DNA from: a bacterium
Lineage (GTDB): Bacteria; JAJRZV01
Length of the DNA stretch: 29,049 nucleotides
Reading direction: 5' to 3'
NCBI GenBank assembly: GCA_024275095.1
Contig: JAJRZV010000028.1
Coordinates: 1 to 29,049, forward strand
In this document: positions 15,988 to 23,958 of the stretch, piece by piece
Position numbering within the stretch: the first letter of the stretch is position 1
Layout: every line of letters begins with the position of its first letter
Notes under the pieces: generated by a model
The model's database searches: none
What the model saw: only the letters and a program-made list of their open reading frames with translations
Told to the model about the DNA's origin: nothing
Position numbers and translations under genes: made by a program

Positions 15988-16016
15988 TTCACAAAGAGGT
16001 TAAAAAAAATTATAAA
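15988..16016 (+). promoter_or_regulatory. probable promoter of the pilMNOPQ operon
   Basis: TTCACA (15988-15993), a 17-base spacer and TATAAA (16011-16016) lie about 60 bases before pilM. A second -35-like TTGACA at 16022-16027 has only a poor -10 (CATTTT). The region 15965-16076 is AT-rich and holds no gene. Confidence 0.5.
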
Positions 16017-16076
16017 AGTTCTTGACAAGTGTAGTAATTTTTGTCATTTTTTAAATGAAAAAGTTGGGGGGAAGGA

Positions 16077-17126
16077 ATGAGCCTTTTCAGCAGTGCGTAC
16101 TCCCTGGGCCTTGACATCGGGTCAAGTGCCCTGAAATTAGTAGAACTTAAAGAAACAAAGGGAGGATATGTCGTTACCAGGTGTGATTTTCAGGAGATTC
16201 CTCCTGATTCCATCGTAGATGGTCAGATCATAAACTATCAGTCAGTTAGTGCTGCACTGGAAGAACTGCTCAAACGTGCAAAGCCTCACACAAAACGGGT
16301 TACAACTTCCATTGCTGGCACGTCGGTGATTGTAAAAACGGTGAATCTTCCCATGATGACGCAAGATGAACTGGAACAATCTATTACCTGGGAAGCAGAG
16401 CAGTACCTTACTGTAGACATTAACGAAGTTAATCTGGATTTCCAGATTCTGGAGACACGACCTGAAGAAAATCAGATGAGTGTGTTACTGGTAGCAGCAA
16501 AAAAAGATATTATCAACGATTACGTTTCTGTGCTCAGTGAGCTCAAATATCAGCTTGTTGTGATGGACGTAGATTGCTTCGCGGTACAAAACATTTTTGA
16601 ATTTAACTATCCTACAGAGCCGGGCGAGATGGTGGTGCTTGTCAACATCGGAAGTCACATAACAAACGTGGAGCTTTACAGAGAAGGCAAGCCTGTGATT
16701 ACACGCGATATTTCCATTGGAGGCAACAGTATTACTGATGAGATGCAGAAGGTTCTGGGCTTTTCGTATGAAGAGGCTGAAGAAGTGAAAAAGAAGGTTT
16801 CAGAAGGAGAAGAAACGTCTGATCAGATCCTCGGCGTAATGAAAGCAGGAGTGGACAATCTTGTTGGTGAAATTCAGCGTACCGTCGATTTTCTGATGGG
16901 TTCTGTTGGAGAGTCAGATATCGCCCGCATTGTCATTTCTGGGGGGGCGAGCAAGACCTATGGGTTGCGTGAAGAACTCAGTAATGCTTATGGAAAGGAA
17001 GTGGAAGTACTTGATCCGTTCAAAAGTTTTCAACTGGATACTAAGGTGGTAGACCCTGCATTGATAAACTTTCTGGGTTCTGCAGCGACGGTAGCAGCGG
17101 GGCTGGCGTTGAGAAGAGGAGAGTGA
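16077..17126 (+). CDS. pilM: type IV pilus assembly protein PilM
   Basis: A 349-residue cytoplasmic actin-like ATPase-fold protein that binds the N-terminus of PilN and carries the inner-membrane alignment complex of the type IV pilus. The opening LGLDIGSSALKLVEL is the phosphate-1 motif. Further on are VTTSIAGTSVIVKTVNLPMM, EQSITWEAEQYL, VLVNIGSHITNVELYREG and the adenosine motif IVISGGASKTYGL. The length is typical. It begins the operon pilM-N-O-P-Q, with pilN starting ten bases after its stop. The ribosome binding site is GGGGGGAAGGA directly before ATG 16077. Confidence 0.96.
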   Translation: MSLFSSAYSLGLDIGSSALKLVELKETKGGYVVTRCDFQEIPPDSIVDGQIINYQSVSAALEELLKRAKPHTKRVTTSIAGTSVIVKTVNLPMMTQDELEQSITWEAEQYLTVDINEVNLDFQILETRPEENQMSVLLVAAKKDIINDYVSVLSELKYQLVVMDVDCFAVQNIFEFNYPTEPGEMVVLVNIGSHITNVELYREGKPVITRDISIGGNSITDEMQKVLGFSYEEAEEVKKKVSEGEETSDQILGVMKAGVDNLVGEIQRTVDFLMGSVGESDIARIVISGGASKTYGLREELSNAYGKEVEVLDPFKSFQLDTKVVDPALINFLGSAATVAAGLALRRGE

Positions 17127-17135
17127 GGGATACCC

Positions 17136-17720
17136 ATGATTAAGATCAATTTATTACCCGTAAGGGAAGTCAAAAAACGTGAGGAGCTGAGGAATCACTT
17201 CATCATTGTAGGTATTATGGCATTGGTGGTTGTAATTATTATTGCGTATTTGAAAATTTCCATATCATCGTCCATAAAAAAAGTTCAAAGGGATATTGCA
17301 CAGACAAGGGCCGAAATTCAGAGGCTGGAGAAAGTTATTGGAGAAGTCAATAAGATCAAACAAATCAAAAAAGAACTGGAAGATAAATTAAGGGTGATTG
17401 ATCAGTTGAGCTCCGATAGAGATTATGTTGTGCACCTGCTCGATGAGCTTGCGATGGCTATTCCTGTCGATTACGCACGTAAAATACCTCGAAAAATCCA
17501 GCTGACTTCATTTGAGAAAAAAGGAAATGCTGTGACGATTAAAGGTGTTTCCCTGGATAATGATTCCGTTTCTGTGTTTGTCAACAACCTGGAGAAGTCT
17601 CCGTACTATCAGGCCGTGAGCATAAAGAAACTGACTAAAAAGATGAGGCAGAGAATTCGGACGTACGAGTTTGAAGTGCTGGCTACGGTGGAAAAGCCGA
17701 GAGGAGGAGGTAATCCGTGA
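17136..17720 (+). CDS. pilN: type IV pilus assembly protein PilN
   Basis: A 194-residue bitopic inner-membrane protein of the alignment complex. The N-terminus MIKINLLPVREVKKREE is the conserved PilM-binding peptide (INLLP). One membrane helix follows (FIIVGIMALVVVIIIAYLKI), then a coiled coil (residues about 50-90) and a ferredoxin-like periplasmic domain including LLDELAMAIP. It overlaps pilO by four bases (GTGA), so the two partners, which form heterodimers, are translated together. Confidence 0.95.
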   Translation: MIKINLLPVREVKKREELRNHFIIVGIMALVVVIIIAYLKISISSSIKKVQRDIAQTRAEIQRLEKVIGEVNKIKQIKKELEDKLRVIDQLSSDRDYVVHLLDELAMAIPVDYARKIPRKIQLTSFEKKGNAVTIKGVSLDNDSVSVFVNNLEKSPYYQAVSIKKLTKKMRQRIRTYEFEVLATVEKPRGGGNP

Positions 17721-18373
17721 ATCCTCAGGAGCTGCTTGATCGATATTTGAAACTCCCCCAGGCACAGAGATTTCTGGTTGTAGGGGGAGTGCTGGGTTTC
17801 ATTCTTCTGCTGTTTATTTATTTTTCGTACCTGCCTTCAAGAACACAACTGAATGCTCTTAAAGGGCAGTTGAACACTCTCACGGCTCAAATGATGGAGA
17901 AAAAAAGAATTGCAGCTGAACTGGACCGGTTTAAACAGGAAGTGGAAAATTTGAAAAAGGAATTGGCAGAAGCCCAGAAGGTTCTACCGGAGAAGGCTGA
18001 TATTCCCAACCTTCTTCTGGAACTTTCATCGCGGGGGTCGGAGGCAGGAATTACAATTGACTCTTTTCAACCCAAGGGAGAGAAGGCACTGGGTTTCTAC
18101 TCCGAACTGAATTTTGAACTTAAAATAGAAGGTGGATATCACGATATTGCTACTTATCTGGACATCATTTCAAAACTCAAACGAATTGTGAAAGTTACAG
18201 ATCTCAACATAAAACCCGCCTCCAAAGGCCAGAGCAAAGGTAAAAAAAAGGAGCAAAAAGGCACTCTCCTGGTTTCTTCTATGAAGCTCGTGACCTACCG
18301 CTTTAATCCAGAATCTTCAAAAAAACCTGGAAAGAAACCAGGTGGCGCCTCGCGCGTTCGGTCCCGGAGGTAA
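17717..18373 (+). CDS. pilO: type IV pilus assembly protein PilO
   Basis: A 218-residue partner of PilN. The N-terminal part (LLDRYLKLPQAQRF) leads into one membrane helix (FLVVGGVLGFILLLFIYFSYL). A coiled coil follows (about 45-95, LNALKGQLNTLTAQMMEKKR), then the PilO domain (IPNLLLELSSRGSEAGI, FELKIEGGYHDIATYLD). The C-terminus is a basic, disordered tail (SSKKPGKKPGGASRVRSRR) longer than in many PilO proteins. The start is GTG 17717, inside the end of pilN. The ribosome binding site of pilP (GGAGG, 18366-18370) lies in its last codons. Confidence 0.94.
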   Translation: MNPQELLDRYLKLPQAQRFLVVGGVLGFILLLFIYFSYLPSRTQLNALKGQLNTLTAQMMEKKRIAAELDRFKQEVENLKKELAEAQKVLPEKADIPNLLLELSSRGSEAGITIDSFQPKGEKALGFYSELNFELKIEGGYHDIATYLDIISKLKRIVKVTDLNIKPASKGQSKGKKKEQKGTLLVSSMKLVTYRFNPESSKKPGKKPGGASRVRSRR

Positions 18374-18376
18374 GCG

Positions 18377-18904
18377 GTGAAAAGTGAGCGTGTAGTAATA
18401 TTGGCGATTTTTTCAGTGATTCTAACCGCAGGTGCGGTGTCCGTTGGAGGCTGTGGTGGTTCTGCCGAGGTTAAACGAGTACAACCCCCCAAGAAACCCG
18501 TACCTGCTCCGGCCGTTTCGAAGAAGCAGACTCCAGCGGGTGCCGTAAAGAAAGAACCTGAAAAACCTTTATACAGATATGACCGGTTTAACAAGGTTGA
18601 CCCATTTGAACCCATCCTGAGGATTGGTCCTTCTGAAGAGAAAATCCCAACCAATCCTCTGGAGAAGTTCGACATTCACGAATTAAAGGTAAAGGCTATT
18701 GTGTATGACCCTCGCAATCCAATGGCGGTGATAGAAGATCCTGAAGGGCAAACTTACATTGTAAAAAGAGGGATGAAGATAGGAAGGGCTGATGGAACGA
18801 TCACTCGCATTTCGCGGGATAAAATTTATGTGCTTGAAAAGTATGAAGATATTTTTGGAAATGTGAGAACAAATGAAGTGGTGTTATCCATAGAGGAAGA
18901 ATAA
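18377..18904 (+). CDS. pilP: type IV pilus lipoprotein PilP
   Basis: A 175-residue lipoprotein that joins PilN/PilO to the PilQ secretin. The signal peptide ends at lipobox VGGC, followed by a proline- and lysine-rich linker (VQPPKKPVPAPA). The conserved beta domain contains VDPFEPIL, LKVKAIVYDPRNPMAVIEDPEGQTYIVKRGMKIG and EVVLSIEE, the hallmark C-terminal fold of PilP. Start is GTG 18377, three bases after pilO, with GGAGG six bases ahead. pilQ follows with almost no gap. Confidence 0.94.
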   Translation: MKSERVVILAIFSVILTAGAVSVGGCGGSAEVKRVQPPKKPVPAPAVSKKQTPAGAVKKEPEKPLYRYDRFNKVDPFEPILRIGPSEEKIPTNPLEKFDIHELKVKAIVYDPRNPMAVIEDPEGQTYIVKRGMKIGRADGTITRISRDKIYVLEKYEDIFGNVRTNEVVLSIEEE

Positions 18905-18933
18905 ATATGAAGAGGATTAAAGGAGGCAGAACC

Positions 18934-21684
18934 ATGATAAATGCCGTGATAAAAAAAGCACTGGTGGCAGGTGCTGTTATTTGTATAATCTTGACAGGAG
19001 GAAACCTCGTTTTCGCCAAGGACAACGGTTTCCCTCTTGAGGTTCGCTTCAGCATGAAAAAATCGCCTTCTTTTTTCATTAAATCTTCAAAACCGGTTCC
19101 ATATACAGCATACAGGCTGCTTCAACCAGCAAGTGTGGTTATTGATTTGACGGATGGATATTTCACAAAAGAGGGACGTTTTAAGGTGAGGTCTCAGGGT
19201 ATTCAGTACGTGGAACTGAAGAACATAAAGCGTAACACGTATTTTTCTGCACAGATGATTATTGTAATGAGTACCCCCCTCGACTATGTCATCGATCGCA
19301 AGGGGAATATTCTGGTGGTGAAGTTGAGACGGATTCCCCCTGCTGTTACGCTCGACGGTGGTCCTGGCCTGGCCCAGGAGGAAGAAGTAATTGAAATCGC
19401 CGAGGCAGAAGATGTTGAAGAAGAATTTGAAGAGGCTGAAACACTGGGTGAGGAGATTCCGGAGAGTCCGGAAGAAGTAACTGAAGAAGCAGCTCCCGTG
19501 GCAGGTGAAGAGGTGGGTGAGGAAGGGGTTGCTGCAGAAGAAGTGACCGAGGAGGCTGTGCAAGAGGTGACAGAAGAAGTGCCTGCGGAGGAGGTAAAGG
19601 AAAAAGTCACTGCTCCTGAGGAAGCGCCTGCACTGGCGCGTGCAACAAAAATACTCGATGTGAAAACTTCTGTGGAGGGTGGCTTGACGGTGATTGAAAT
19701 AATCGGGAACGGTCCTATCGGCGATTACAATGCCTTTAAATTAGAGGGGCCCACCCGCATCGTGGTTGATATTCGAGACGTGGGCAATCTTTTCCCCTCA
19801 AACGAAATTCCTGTAAATACACCCGTAATCAGTAAAGTCAGGATCGGGCAGCATCCCGACAAGCTTCGTCTTGTAATGGATGTACAGGAAGGCGTTGAGC
19901 CGGCTTTTGAGGTGCAACGCATTGATAACAAGCTGGTATTACGAGTGGGTGAAGGCATTAAGGAGGAGAAAACCATAGAGGTCGCACAGGCACCTCCGGC
20001 AGAGGAAGAAGTTCCTGCGGAGGCGGTTACTGAAGAAGCAGCCCTCCCTGAAACTGCCCCCGAGGCAGTTACAAAAGCCCCTGAAGAGGTTACGGAAGAA
20101 CTGGCGGAAGAGGTGCCACCTGAGGTTGAAGAAACAACTGCTGAGGCAAAACCTGAAGTGGTAGAAGAAAAAGCAGCGCCTGCTGCTCCTGTGGCAGTTC
20201 CGCCAAAGGCTGAAGCAAAAGCGCAGGTGGCTCCCCAACCTGCGCCTGCACCGGCTGCGGCAGCAACTTTACCCACATCAACTCTGAAAAAACGTTCAAA
20301 ACTTATTCGCAGAGGAGAAAAACCCTATTTTGTATTTGAGCCAGAAGAACTGGGAATGCAAAAGGTGTACAAGGGACGCAAAATTTCTCTCGTGTTTAAG
20401 GACGCTGATATACGGGACGTGTTGAGGGTTATTGCAGAAGTAAGCAATATGAATATCATAGCAGGTGATGATGTAAAAGGTACCATCACCATCCGACTTA
20501 TTAATGTACCATGGGATCAGGCGCTCGATATTATTCTTCAGTCGCAGGGTCTTGGTATGGTGAAAATTGGTAATATTATCCGCATCGCCCCACTGGATAG
20601 ACTCCAGAAGGAGCGCGAACGGATATCTGAAGCCAAACGAAGCCTCGAGAAGGTTCAGGACCTTATAACCAAGTTGATTCCCGTCAACTATGCATCTGCC
20701 AAGGAGATGGAAGCAAAAGTCAAAAAGCTTCTTTCTGACCGCGGAAGTTTGGAGGTAGATGAACGCACCAACACTGTCATTATTAAAGATGTGCCCGCAG
20801 TAGTGGCTGAAGCCGAAAAACTTATCGAGTCCCTGGACCTGCAAACGCCACAAGTACTTATCAGCGCCCGCATCGTGGAGGTTCAGGATCGCTATACCAG
20901 AGAGCTTGGAATCCAGTGGGGCGGAGGTTTTGAGTCTTCCCCCCGGTATGGCAATTCCACAGGTCTCTTCTTCCCCAACACGATTAACATGTTTGGCACA
21001 GTGCCTCAAGGAGCTGGTGGTGGCGGCGGCGGTGGCGGCGGCGGTGCCGGTGGCGGCGGTGCCGGTGCCATGGCAGTGGGAGTACCTCAGAATCTTTTCG
21101 CGGTTAATTTGCCAGCGGCTGTAGGTATGGGCACCGGTGGAGCCATTGGGTTTGTTTTGGGAAGCATTAATAATTCGGCCATACTTGATTTGAGGCTTTC
21201 TGCACTGGAAAGCACGGGTAAAGGAAAGGTTATTTCCAGTCCTAAGATTTTGACCCTTGACAACCGTGAAGCGGAGATTAAACAAGGTATCTCCATACCT
21301 TATGAAACAGTTTCCCAGTCGGGAACTCAAACACAGTTTGTGGACGCAACGCTTTCACTTAAAGTGACACCCCATATAACAGCCGATCGCTCTGTAATCA
21401 TGAAGATCAAAATAGCAAAAAATGCACCTAATGAAGCGTTGAGAAGTGCCGGTGGTGTTCCCAGCATTGATAAAAAGGAAGCCCGCACAGAAATTCTTGT
21501 CAGGGATGGAGAAACCGCGGTTATCGGGGGAATTTACAAGATCGACAAATCCGAATCCCTTAGCGGAGTTCCACTACTTTCGCGGATACCTCTTATTGGA
21601 TGGTTGTTCAGAAAGAAAGCCCGCGCTGACAGCAAGACAGAATTGCTTGTGTTTATTACACCCAAGATTGTGGTAAGGCGCTGA
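18934..21684 (+). CDS. pilQ: type IV pilus secretin PilQ
   Basis: The outer-membrane channel for the pilus. An in-frame ATG exists at 18907, but ATG 18934 has AAAGGAGG eight bases ahead and begins a proper signal peptide (INAVIKKALVAGAVICIILTGGNLVFA), so I choose it (916 residues). Domains in order: AMIN 1 (about 19030-19335), an acidic E/V/T/A-rich linker (19380-19630), AMIN 2 (19640-19960), a second acidic and proline/alanine-rich linker (19980-20275), STN (ISLVFKDADIRDVLRVIAE), an N1/NolW domain (LIPVNYASAKEMEAKVKKLL), and the secretin domain (VISSPKILTLDNREAEIKQG, then VPLLSRIPLIGWLF near the end). A run of glycines lies inside the secretin part (21014-21070). It is longer than most PilQ because of the linkers. 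Confidence 0.95.
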   Translation: MINAVIKKALVAGAVICIILTGGNLVFAKDNGFPLEVRFSMKKSPSFFIKSSKPVPYTAYRLLQPASVVIDLTDGYFTKEGRFKVRSQGIQYVELKNIKRNTYFSAQMIIVMSTPLDYVIDRKGNILVVKLRRIPPAVTLDGGPGLAQEEEVIEIAEAEDVEEEFEEAETLGEEIPESPEEVTEEAAPVAGEEVGEEGVAAEEVTEEAVQEVTEEVPAEEVKEKVTAPEEAPALARATKILDVKTSVEGGLTVIEIIGNGPIGDYNAFKLEGPTRIVVDIRDVGNLFPSNEIPVNTPVISKVRIGQHPDKLRLVMDVQEGVEPAFEVQRIDNKLVLRVGEGIKEEKTIEVAQAPPAEEEVPAEAVTEEAALPETAPEAVTKAPEEVTEELAEEVPPEVEETTAEAKPEVVEEKAAPAAPVAVPPKAEAKAQVAPQPAPAPAAAATLPTSTLKKRSKLIRRGEKPYFVFEPEELGMQKVYKGRKISLVFKDADIRDVLRVIAEVSNMNIIAGDDVKGTITIRLINVPWDQALDIILQSQGLGMVKIGNIIRIAPLDRLQKERERISEAKRSLEKVQDLITKLIPVNYASAKEMEAKVKKLLSDRGSLEVDERTNTVIIKDVPAVVAEAEKLIESLDLQTPQVLISARIVEVQDRYTRELGIQWGGGFESSPRYGNSTGLFFPNTINMFGTVPQGAGGGGGGGGGGAGGGGAGAMAVGVPQNLFAVNLPAAVGMGTGGAIGFVLGSINNSAILDLRLSALESTGKGKVISSPKILTLDNREAEIKQGISIPYETVSQSGTQTQFVDATLSLKVTPHITADRSVIMKIKIAKNAPNEALRSAGGVPSIDKKEARTEILVRDGETAVIGGIYKIDKSESLSGVPLLSRIPLIGWLFRKKARADSKTELLVFITPKIVVRR
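21014..21070 (+). repeat. GGC/GGT codon repeat in the PilQ secretin domain
   Basis: A tract made almost only of GGT, GGC and GCC codons encodes about 17 glycines and three alanines in a row. It lies where PilQ secretins have a loop in the channel (gate region). Such tracts can gain or lose codons by slippage without changing the frame. Confidence 0.85.
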
Positions 21685-21695
21685 ACTGAAGAGGA

Positions 21696-22913
21696 GTGGA
21701 AATTTCGCCATTTTTTTTTGTGACAGCAGGTGAGTCACACGGGCAGGGAATTTGTGTAATTGTTTCAGGGGTGCCATCAGGTATACCCGTGGCTGAAGAG
21801 TACTTACGAAAAGCTCTGACAAGACGACGTCTGGGGTATGGACGGGGCCCCCGGATGAGACTGGAAGCTGATGAATTTACCATTACGGGTGGTTTGAGAG
21901 GTGGGGTGACTACTGGAAATCCTTTTTCCGTGATTGTATGGAATACGGAAAGAGAAAAATGGTCAAAGCTCATGTCTCCTTTTGTCCCGGACGAAAGTGA
22001 AAGAATTACTCGTCCCCGACCTGGACATGCAGACCTGGCGGGTTTTTTGAAATTCGGATACAGAAGTATTCGGGATGTAATTGAACGTGCGTCCGCGCGG
22101 GAAACAGCAGCACGTGCAGTCGCTGCTGTTATTTGTTCGAATTTTCTCCAGCTTTTTGGAGTGAAAGTGATAGGTTTTGTCACCTCAATTGGTAATGTTA
22201 AAGCAGATGACATTCCGACTTCTGTGGAAGAGCTGGAAAAGCGGGTTGTAGCTTCTGAACTTTTCTGTCCTGACCCTGCTATAGAAGAAGATATGAAAAG
22301 AGAAATTGATGCTGCTGCAGAGGCAGGTGATACAATAGGAGGTACGATCAAAGTAAAAGCGTATAATGTACCCCCTGGTCTGGGCTCTTACGACCAGTGG
22401 TTTAAGCGGCTGGATGCTCGACTGGCTATGGCGGTAATGAGTATCCCGGGCATTAAAGGAGTTGAAATCGGAGCTGGTTTTCAGTATGCAACTGTGCGGG
22501 GGTCTCAAATCCACGACGAAATACAGCCCCGTGGACCTATCAGAAGTTATGGTGAAGAAGAAACCCTGCTGTGGAATGATGTAAAGTGGTTTGAGAGACT
22601 TTCTAATAACGCAGGCGGAATCGAAGGTGGAGTAAGCAACGGGGAAATCATTGAACTTTCTGCTGTAATGAAACCCATTCCCACGCTTAAAAAATCCTTG
22701 AGAACTGTTGATTTAAGTACAGGTGAAGCTGCGCTTGCTCATTATGAACGCTCCGACGTATGTGTGGTACCTGCTGCAGCATATGTGTGCGAATGCATGG
22801 TAAAAATTGTGCTCGCGGCAGCATTTCTCGAAAAATTTGGTGGCGATTCGGTTCGGGACGTGAGAGCGGCTTACCATGCTTATCTTTCCAGGTTAAAAGA
22901 GGTGCGGTTTTGA
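21696..22913 (+). CDS. aroC: chorismate synthase
   Basis: Last step of the shikimate pathway: EPSP to chorismate with reduced FMN. The protein has 405 residues, a common size. Motifs are TAGESHGQG at the N-terminus, RPRPGHADLAGFLKFGYRSIRDVIERASARETAAR (the conserved arginine/histidine segment), GSQIHDE and NNAGGIEGGVSNGE. The start is probably GTG 21696, 11 bases after pilQ, but GAGGAG abuts it too closely; AUU 21702 would be better spaced. Codons 6-8 are a run of nine T (21711-21719). The end overlaps the next gene by four bases (TTGA). Sharing a transcript with pilQ is conserved in deltaproteobacteria. Confidence 0.95.
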   Translation: MEISPFFFVTAGESHGQGICVIVSGVPSGIPVAEEYLRKALTRRRLGYGRGPRMRLEADEFTITGGLRGGVTTGNPFSVIVWNTEREKWSKLMSPFVPDESERITRPRPGHADLAGFLKFGYRSIRDVIERASARETAARAVAAVICSNFLQLFGVKVIGFVTSIGNVKADDIPTSVEELEKRVVASELFCPDPAIEEDMKREIDAAAEAGDTIGGTIKVKAYNVPPGLGSYDQWFKRLDARLAMAVMSIPGIKGVEIGAGFQYATVRGSQIHDEIQPRGPIRSYGEEETLLWNDVKWFERLSNNAGGIEGGVSNGEIIELSAVMKPIPTLKKSLRTVDLSTGEAALAHYERSDVCVVPAAAYVCECMVKIVLAAAFLEKFGGDSVRDVRAAYHAYLSRLKEVRF

Positions 22914-23203
22914 ATATAGTATTCGTCGGCATTTCAGGTTCGGGCAAAAGCACAGTGGGCAGGTTTCTCGCTCGCCGCAGAGGTGTGAAATTCGTTGATA
23001 CCGACCGGCTTGTTGAACGACGGGAAGGCAGGAAGATTCACGAAATTTTTAAAACGAAAGGAGAAAAATATTTCCGAAAAGTGGAAAAAGAGATTGTGAT
23101 AAGGGCTCTTGAAAAAGCCAACGTGGTGGTCTCCTTGGGTGGTGGTGCAGTAGAAGATAGGGATGTTCGAAATATGCTCAAAAAAAAAACACGATATGGT
23201 TGA
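22910..23203 (+). CDS. aroK: shikimate kinase, N-terminal part (piece 1 of aroKB)
   Basis: Holds the nucleotide and shikimate sites of shikimate kinase (shikimate to shikimate-3-phosphate): P-loop GISGSGKST, DTD (FVDTDRLVE), the GEKYFRKVEKE helix and GGGAV (VVSLGGGAVED). Start is TTG 22910, overlapping the aroC stop (TTGA), with AGAGGTG six bases ahead. The frame ends at TGA 23201-23203 right after the ten-A run, before the lid arginine and the C-terminal helix. As read, the protein is only 97 residues and would be inactive. The missing part continues in the -1 frame. Confidence 0.85.
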   Translation: MNIVFVGISGSGKSTVGRFLARRRGVKFVDTDRLVERREGRKIHEIFKTKGEKYFRKVEKEIVIRALEKANVVVSLGGGAVEDRDVRNMLKKKTRYG

Positions 23204-23958
23204 GGGTGGAAGTGGATAGGGCTATAGAGAGATTGCAAAAAACACGGGAAGTTCGCCCACTTCTGAGAAACAATCCTCGTGAACAGCTCGAGAACCTTTT
23301 AAACAAGCGCCGGCCACTTTACCGGGAGGTTGCGAGGTATGAGGTTTTTTCCAAAGATGATATTGAACGCACAGTCCTGGAAATAGAAGGGCTTCTTTCT
23401 GGTGAGATATATTCCAGAATTCTTTTAAACCATGCAAACGGAGTTACGTGCATTGACGTGGCAGATAATTATTACAAAGCATTAAGGTCTTCACCTGTGA
23501 AAGGAAAGGGTGCTTTCGTGGTGATTTCTCGACGTGTCGCCCGTCTTTACCCTTCGATCGCAAAACATCTGCAAAGTGTTTTCAGTATTAAGGGTGTATA
23601 TCAACTTCCTGATGGTGAACGATATAAGAACCTTCGTTCCCTATCGCTCATCTATAACGCGATGGCAAATGCAGGAGTGGACAGGTCGGATGTTCTCATT
23701 GCTGTGGGTGGGGGCGTGGTTGGAGATACCGCTGGGTTTGCCGCCTCTACTTATATGCGGGGCATCAGATGGACGGTTGTTCCCACAACCCTGCTTGCTC
23801 AGGTTGATTCCAGTATCGGCGGTAAGACCGGAATTAATACTTCCCGGGCCAAGAACATAATCGGTGCTTTCTGGCAGCCGGAACACGTTGTCGCAGGTAT
23901 TGATTTTCTTGGCACCCTCCACCACGGGTATACCGTTCCGGTCTTGCAGAGGTGGTGA
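23200..23958 (+). CDS. aroB: end of shikimate kinase joined to start of 3-dehydroquinate synthase (piece 2 of aroKB)
   Basis: The first 65 or so codons complete shikimate kinase: VEVDRAIERLQK, REVRPLLRN and RRPLYREVARYEV supply the lid and shikimate-binding arginines. The frame then runs without a stop into 3-dehydroquinate synthase (DAHP to 3-dehydroquinate): DGERYKNLRSL, the NAD loop VGGGVVGDTAGFAASTYMRG, PTTLLAQVDSSIGGKTGIN and NIIGAFWQP. This proves that kinase and synthase are fused in the gene. The frame leaves AroB at about 23919 and stops at 23958, just before the zinc-binding glutamate. The TTG at 23200 as a separate start is unlikely. Confidence 0.85.
   Translation: MRVEVDRAIERLQKTREVRPLLRNNPREQLENLLNKRRPLYREVARYEVFSKDDIERTVLEIEGLLSGEIYSRILLNHANGVTCIDVADNYYKALRSSPVKGKGAFVVISRRVARLYPSIAKHLQSVFSIKGVYQLPDGERYKNLRSLSLIYNAMANAGVDRSDVLIAVGGGVVGDTAGFAASTYMRGIRWTVVPTTLLAQVDSSIGGKTGINTSRAKNIIGAFWQPEHVVAGIDFLGTLHHGYTVPVLQRW

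Noticed and set aside
18907-18933. pilQ start at ATG 18907
   Set aside because: ATG 18934 has AAAGGAGG at the right distance and gives a proper signal peptide.
19284-20276. Serine/alanine-rich open frames opposite pilQ
   Set aside because: They are the mirror of the low-complexity acidic linkers of PilQ, not genes.
20296-21330. 344-codon minus-strand frame opposite pilQ
   Set aside because: Long, but antisense to clear STN and secretin domains, with no domain of its own.
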